Positions 8,075 to 11,684 of a DNA stretch of 11,684 nt are shown one piece after another; the stretch's first letter is position 1, and each line of letters begins with the position of its first letter. Source of the DNA: Candidatus Pelagibacterales bacterium (GTDB lineage Bacteria > Pseudomonadota > Alphaproteobacteria > TMED109); NCBI GenBank assembly GCA_002732015.1, contig PCCU01000053.1, positions 1 through 11,684 on the forward strand, written 5' to 3'. The notes beneath the pieces were generated by a model. That model did no database searches and had not been told where the DNA came from. It saw only the letters and a list, made by a program, of their open reading frames with translations. Made by a program: the position numbers and the translations under genes.

Positions 8075-9124
8075 TTAATAATTATTATAGTTACAAGCTA
8101 GGTTTTCGTAAATTTTTTGACCTTCTCTAAAAAATAATTTTTCTTTTTCATTTACCTTTCTAAAAAATTTAGCAGGTTTACCTGCATATATTGTGTTATC
8201 TGGAACAATAGTTCCTGCCTTAACAAAAGAATTAGCCCCAACAAAAGAGTTATTGCCAATAATACAATTACTTTCTAAAATTGATCCCATGCCAATTACA
8301 GCATCATTTTTTATATGTGACTTTCCTAAAATTATAACGTTATGTCCAATTGTTACTCTTTTTTCTATTAATATCTCTTGACCTAAAGTGTTAAGGATAC
8401 AATTATCTTGAATATTAGACCCTTTACCTAAAATTAATTTTCCGTTGTTTTTACTACTAAAAATATAAACTGAAAACCAAATACTTGAATATTCATTTAT
8501 TTCTATAGTTTGATATATTTCTGCATCTGGCGCTACAAAGGTATTATTAATATTTTTTTTAGTATATCTGGTAGCAGGCATTCTTTTTTCTAAATAGCTT
8601 CTATAATTATAATTATTATTAATCAAAAGTTCATTTTTACTTTTACGTATGTTCTTTTTATAAAGGAGATACTGTTTTTCAGTAATTTTTTCTATTACTT
8701 TTCCAGGTGATCCTTCAATAAGTGAATAGGAATCAAATTTTTTCCCCGGCGGTATTAATGTATTATTTTCAATAATTGTATTGTCTCCTAGTTCAGAACC
8801 ATCCATAACTACAGAGTTGTTTCCGACAATTATATTTTGACCTAGTTTGCAAGCGTGAATAATGGAATACTCTCCAATTATAGAGTTATCTCCTATTTCA
8901 GTTCCTTGAATTTCTGCTGCTACATGAACTGTAGATCTATTTTTAAATAGGCAATTTTTTCCTATATTAACTACTTTTCCATCTCCTCTGATAACTACAT
9001 TTTTCTCTAAAATAGTGTCCCTTCCTACAAAAGTATTGCCTATAATAATAGAATTATCACCACTATATATGGCTGCTTCCAATGATGGGGTATAATTTAA
9101 ATATTTTATTATTTTCGGTGTCAT
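8075..9124 (-). CDS. Tandem left-handed beta-helix protein: two fused gamma-carbonic-anhydrase-like domains
   Basis: This 349-residue protein is built of hexapeptide repeats in two homologous halves. Each half has a beta-helix followed by a G-S/K-P-G/A-K motif and a basic C-terminal helix, as in YrdA/PaaY/CaiE gamma-carbonic anhydrases. Domain 1 is about residues 12-165 (GSPGK 138-142), domain 2 about 194-345 (GKPAK 315-319). Aligned to YrdA by eye, domain 1 keeps RGD (46-48) and the first and third metal histidines (H67, H90), but has E85 at the second and lacks NIQD. Domain 2 keeps NIQD (237-240) and the second histidine (H261) but has N245 and L266 at the other two and lacks RGD. The start is taken at the ATG at 9124 because the longer frame would run antisense through the conserved start of the next gene. 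Carbonic anhydrase activity is not assured; an acyltransferase or structural role is possible. Confidence 0.8.
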   Translation of the reverse strand: MTPKIIKYLNYTPSLEAAIYSGDNSIIIGNTFVGRDTILEKNVVIRGDGKVVNIGKNCLFKNRSTVHVAAEIQGTEIGDNSIIGEYSIIHACKLGQNIIVGNNSVVMDGSELGDNTIIENNTLIPPGKKFDSYSLIEGSPGKVIEKITEKQYLLYKKNIRKSKNELLINNNYNYRSYLEKRMPATRYTKKNINNTFVAPDAEIYQTIEINEYSSIWFSVYIFSSKNNGKLILGKGSNIQDNCILNTLGQEILIEKRVTIGHNVIILGKSHIKNDAVIGMGSILESNCIIGNNSFVGANSFVKAGTIVPDNTIYAGKPAKFFRKVNEKEKLFFREGQKIYENLACNYNNY

Positions 9125-9152
9125 GATAGTAATAGTATTTTTTATATAAATT
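9125..9152. promoter_or_regulatory. 28-bp divergent spacer between beta-helix gene and threonine ammonia-lyase gene
   Basis: Two start codons face away from each other with 28 AT-rich bases between them, too few for two ordinary promoters, so at least one must lie inside the other gene's coding region. For the plus strand, a perfect TATAAT at 9091-9096 lies inside the beta-helix gene and would give a leader of about 50 nt, but the -35 is poor. For the minus strand, TATGAT (complement of 9165-9170) lies inside the lyase gene, also with a poor -35. Neither start has a Shine-Dalgarno sequence. Confidence 0.35.
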
Positions 9153-10355
9153 ATGTTTAAAAATATCATAAAAGCTAATGAAAATTTAAAAAAGTATATA
9201 CTTAGGACTCCCACTAAGTATTCAAATGCTTTATCAGAATTAGTTAATAGAAATATTTATGTTAAATATGAAAACTTTCAGCATACAGGGTCTTTTAAGT
9301 ATAGAGGTGCTCTAAATAAAATTTTAAGTTTAAGTTCTAAAGAAAGAAAACAAGGAGTTATTGCCATGTCAGCAGGAAATCATGCGCAAGGCGTTTCCCT
9401 TGCCTGTAAACTTTTAAAAATAAAGGCTGTTATTGTTATGCCTAATAACACACCTTTTGAAAAAATTAGAAGAAATCTAGAACTTGGAGCCAAAGTAGAA
9501 ATTTTTGGAGATAACGTACTTGAGTCAGAAAAGTATGTTAATAAACTTGTTAAAAAGTATGGTTATAATAAAATACATCCATTTGATGATATGAACGTCG
9601 TTAATGGTCAAGGAACTCTTATGATAGAAATGTTAGAAGACGCTCCACAGATAGATACAATTTTAATTCCAGTAGGAGGAGGAGGACTTCTATCTGGTTG
9701 TTCTATAGTTGCAAAAAGCAAAAAAAAAAATATAAAAATAATTGCAGTACAATCAGAGAATTTTCCATCTTTTTATAATTCATTTTATAAAAAGAAATAC
9801 TCTTTTAGTTCAGGAAGTGTTGCGGAGGGCATTGCAGTTAAAAAAATTGGTACAATAAACTCAAAAATATTAAATAAAAATGTTGATAAGTGTATTCTTG
9901 TAAAAGAAAAAAAAATTGAGGAAGCAATTTCACATTTTTTAATGAAGGATAAGACTTTAGTAGAGGGAGCAGGGGCAGTAGGTTTAGCTGCAATCCTAGA
10001 AGACAAAATACCCAAATCCTCGAAAAATATAGGAATAGTTGCTTGTGGAGGAAACCTTGACTCTAGAGTTTTGTCTTCGTTACTAATGAGAGAATTAGTT
10101 AGAAAGAAAAAAATATTAACCCTATCAATTGATATGGATGACAAGCCTGGCCAATTAAATCAAATTTCAATATTATGTAGTAAAGAAAAAATAAATATTT
10201 TAGAAGTTGAACATAGCAGATTTACTTTGGATCTATCTATAAGAGCAGCTAGATTGAATATAACTTTGGAAACAAGAGACGAAGACCACGCTAAAGTTAT
10301 TATAAATAAAATAAAAAAACTTGGTTTTAAAGTAGAGGAAAAGAAAAAAAACTAG
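9153..10355 (+). CDS. ilvA: Threonine ammonia-lyase, medium form, with C-terminal ACT-like domain (PLP)
   Basis: This enzyme deaminates threonine to 2-oxobutyrate (and usually serine to pyruvate) in the cytoplasm using pyridoxal phosphate. The 400-residue length with one short regulatory domain fits the medium catabolic/biosynthetic form, shorter than the roughly 510-residue E. coli IlvA. Visible motifs: RTP (18-20), TGSFKYRGA (45-53) with PLP lysine K49, SAGNHAQG (73-80), the phosphate-binding glycine loop VGGGGLLSG (174-182) and VACGGNLD (306-313). The C-terminal part (about 330-395), beginning LTLSIDMDDKPGQL, is an ACT-like domain that may bind an amino-acid effector. The start at 9153 sits about 18 residues before RTP, as usual. 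A run of eleven A (9720-9730) encodes three lysines and could promote slippage, but the frame is intact. Its stop overlaps that of the convergent dioxygenase gene. Serine racemase or hydroxyaspartate dehydratase are related alternatives, less likely with an ACT domain. Confidence 0.9.
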   Translation: MFKNIIKANENLKKYILRTPTKYSNALSELVNRNIYVKYENFQHTGSFKYRGALNKILSLSSKERKQGVIAMSAGNHAQGVSLACKLLKIKAVIVMPNNTPFEKIRRNLELGAKVEIFGDNVLESEKYVNKLVKKYGYNKIHPFDDMNVVNGQGTLMIEMLEDAPQIDTILIPVGGGGLLSGCSIVAKSKKKNIKIIAVQSENFPSFYNSFYKKKYSFSSGSVAEGIAVKKIGTINSKILNKNVDKCILVKEKKIEEAISHFLMKDKTLVEGAGAVGLAAILEDKIPKSSKNIGIVACGGNLDSRVLSSLLMRELVRKKKILTLSIDMDDKPGQLNQISILCSKEKINILEVEHSRFTLDLSIRAARLNITLETRDEDHAKVIINKIKKLGFKVEEKKKN

Positions 10356-10361
10356 TTTTTT
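10346..10361. repeat. Perfect 16-bp palindrome over two convergent stop codons
   Basis: AAAAAACTAGTTTTTT is a perfect palindrome centred on CTAG, which supplies the TAG of the plus-strand lyase (10353-10355) and the TAG of the minus-strand dioxygenase (10354-10352). With one mismatch at 10345/10362 and a G opposite T at 10343/10364, the symmetry extends to about 10341-10366. It gives an A-tract then T-tract on both strands, the layout of a bidirectional terminator, but the stem has no G:C pairs apart from the loop, so termination strength is doubtful. Confidence 0.45.
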
Positions 10362-11684
10362 GTTTTATTCCAAAACTTTTGTAAGTTTGATATAAGGTCT
10401 TTGCTTAAATGGCAGTATGCCTGATCATGTGAGTAATATGAAAGATACTCTCTAAATTGATCTAATGTTTCTTGGGAAAATCTTAATGCTCTTCTATTAA
10501 AAGTAGCTCCTATTACCCCAGAATTATGATATTCTTTTACCGTTTTAGATAGAGTTTTTTCAATTAGGTTATAGTTTACTATGTTATCGCAAATTCTTTT
10601 TCCATTATAGTCAGATACATTTATTTTTAGTCCATTTTGGATAGCTTGCCTAGATACTCTATCTGCAACAAACCTCCATAATCTGAGATTAGCAGCACCA
10701 GGTATTATACCTTCTTTTCTTGCAGGAAGTGTCATATAAGCATTTTTATCTGCAACTATATGGTCTAGAGTTAACAAAAACTGACACCCTCCACCTATAG
10801 CAAAAGTTTCTAATGCTCCAATCCATAGTTTTTCTAAGGCAGGGTAATATAAATTATGGAGATTATTACTTTTTGAATTTACACCTCTATAAACTTTATG
10901 AACTGCCCCCATTTCTCTAATTAAATACCACATGAAAGATATTTTTCCTTCGTATAGATGAGTTAGGTTTATTCCAGAACCAAAAATTCTTTTTTGCTTA
11001 TATTTAGGATGATTTACTTTAGCTCCTCTTAAAATACAAATTTTGGATTTTGTACTTAACAGTGCTAAATCTATAGCTGCTTCTAAAGGGTAAAGTGTAA
11101 ACTCATCTTCAGCATTTAGATATTTTGGATTATTTAAAATAACTTCAGTAAAATTATCTTTTTCTTTGACAATCGCTTTGCCAAAATTTATGTAACCAGT
11201 GGAGCAAAACTCTTCTAAACTATCTAATGCGAGCTTAGATGGTCTAAGCATTGCTTCACACAAGTGACTTCCATTTAAAGGGTCTGATAAAATAGAGGAC
11301 AAAAATATTCCTTGGTCTAATTCAATTCCTAATTTATTAGATAATGACCTTTTATTTTCAATCTTAATTTGCTTTTTAGAGGGTGTTATAAATGGTACTA
11401 ATTTATTTGCTTCATAAACTAAATCTTCGATTCTTATAAATTTTGATTTATTTTTGGTAAGTGAATTATAAATTTTATTTGCGTGGTAGGATAAAAATAT
11501 TTTCTTAGATAATGTTGATATTTTATTTACGTTATAAAGTCTATTCTCAAATAATTTGTGTTTTCTATTTTTTGCTAGAATATTTATTTGAGAATTACAA
11601 GCTTCCCAAAATTGAGAAAAGTTTCTTTTGTCTTTAGAGAAATTTTTAGAAATTTTAGGTAAAAAATTTTTAATTTTTTTATCA
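10352..11684 (-). CDS. dpgC: DpgC-type cofactor-free dioxygenase (crotonase superfamily), start just beyond window
   Basis: DpgC cleaves 3,5-dihydroxyphenylacetyl-CoA with O2, without metal or flavin, to 3,5-dihydroxyphenylglyoxylate. The frame is open from the stop at 10354-10352 to the right edge: 443 visible residues and no ATG in the first 127, so the start lies beyond. Using DpgC residue numbers as I recall them from its crystal structure, NAED gives the Glu189 equivalent (visible residue 192). Exactly 46 residues on is GINL, giving Ile235/Leu237; 63 further on is the Gln299 equivalent in IGGGCQ, one less than expected; 25 after that is Ile324 in KEGIIPGAANLR. An arginine in YLIREMG fits Arg254 across that one-residue gap. 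Since Glu192 here corresponds to Glu189, almost the whole protein is visible. The lysine-rich N-terminal part replaces the helical domain of DpgC; GIELDQGIFLSSIL joins it to the crotonase core. No DpgA/B/D genes are in view, so the natural substrate is open. Confidence 0.87.
   Translation of the reverse strand, partial: DKKIKNFLPKISKNFSKDKRNFSQFWEACNSQINILAKNRKHKLFENRLYNVNKISTLSKKIFLSYHANKIYNSLTKNKSKFIRIEDLVYEANKLVPFITPSKKQIKIENKRSLSNKLGIELDQGIFLSSILSDPLNGSHLCEAMLRPSKLALDSLEEFCSTGYINFGKAIVKEKDNFTEVILNNPKYLNAEDEFTLYPLEAAIDLALLSTKSKICILRGAKVNHPKYKQKRIFGSGINLTHLYEGKISFMWYLIREMGAVHKVYRGVNSKSNNLHNLYYPALEKLWIGALETFAIGGGCQFLLTLDHIVADKNAYMTLPARKEGIIPGAANLRLWRFVADRVSRQAIQNGLKINVSDYNGKRICDNIVNYNLIEKTLSKTVKEYHNSGVIGATFNRRALRFSQETLDQFREYLSYYSHDQAYCHLSKDLISNLQKFWNKTKN

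Noticed and set aside
9125..9214. Longer start for the beta-helix gene at 9214, adding a hydrophobic N-terminal stretch that looks like a signal anchor
   Set aside because: It would begin with GTG and run antisense through the conserved first 20 codons of the threonine ammonia-lyase gene. The ATG at 9124 starts directly before the first repeat, and relatives of this fold are cytoplasmic without such an extension.
9785..10144. A 119-codon minus-strand frame within the threonine ammonia-lyase gene
   Set aside because: It is fully antisense to conserved lyase motifs and has no homology I recognise.
5525..10355. A pyruvate-centred pathway joining Dld, the SDR protein and threonine/serine ammonia-lyase
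   Set aside because: The genes are on different strands in separate transcription units, the SDR protein lacks classical catalytic residues, and pyruvate is too general a product to imply a joint pathway.
11300..11302. TTG at 11302 as start of the DpgC-type gene (316-residue form)
   Set aside because: The frame stays open for 127 more codons to the window edge, with family-like sequence (GIELDQGIF) immediately upstream, and the catalytic residue spacing matches full-length DpgC only if the N-terminal part is included.

Overview
This is an AT-rich (roughly 30% GC by eye), very gene-dense stretch with nine protein genes, two of them cut by the window edges. No spacer between genes exceeds 66 bp, and I see no RNA gene, insertion sequence or CRISPR array. 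TAA, TAG and TGA all end genes, so the code is standard. The gene set (quinone-linked D-lactate dehydrogenase closely like that of E. coli, RND efflux pump, ApbE, medium-form threonine ammonia-lyase) suggests a Gram-negative proteobacterium. Base composition, tiny spacers and lysine-rich proteins recall streamlined marine lineages, perhaps alphaproteobacterial. That placement is inference.

Layout. The left 7.2 kb is one minus-strand run, in transcription order: dld (7207-5525), a periplasmic adaptor (5482-4388), an RND permease (4380-1246), a DoxX-type membrane protein (1202-714) and a Tat-exported ApbE FMN transferase (647 to the left edge, cut). Spacers of 42, 7, 43 and 66 bp fit one operon, with adaptor and permease the tightest pair. 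Divergent from dld, over 66 bp, is an SDR-fold gene (7274-8059, plus). It meets, 15 bp apart and tail to tail, a minus-strand protein with two left-handed beta-helix domains (9124-8075). That gene diverges from a plus-strand threonine ammonia-lyase (9153-10355) across only 28 bp. The lyase converges on a DpgC-type dioxygenase (minus, 10352 past the right edge); their stop codons share one CTAG.

How the genes fit. Adaptor and permease should form two parts of a tripartite efflux pump; the outer-membrane channel and any regulator are not here. Dld feeds electrons from D-lactate to quinone at the inner membrane. ApbE would attach FMN to an exported or membrane protein, but none of the visible proteins looks like its target. 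The right half is a set of separate metabolic genes rather than a pathway I can name.

Most notable: (1) the beta-helix protein looks like two fused gamma-carbonic-anhydrase domains whose conserved active-site residues are divided between the halves, each position kept in only one; (2) a near-complete DpgC, the cofactor-free dioxygenase known from glycopeptide-antibiotic clusters, with catalytic residues at the expected spacing but no such cluster in sight; (3) an SDR protein that has lost both Tyr and Lys of the YxxxK motif; (4) no Shine-Dalgarno sequence before any of the eight visible starts.
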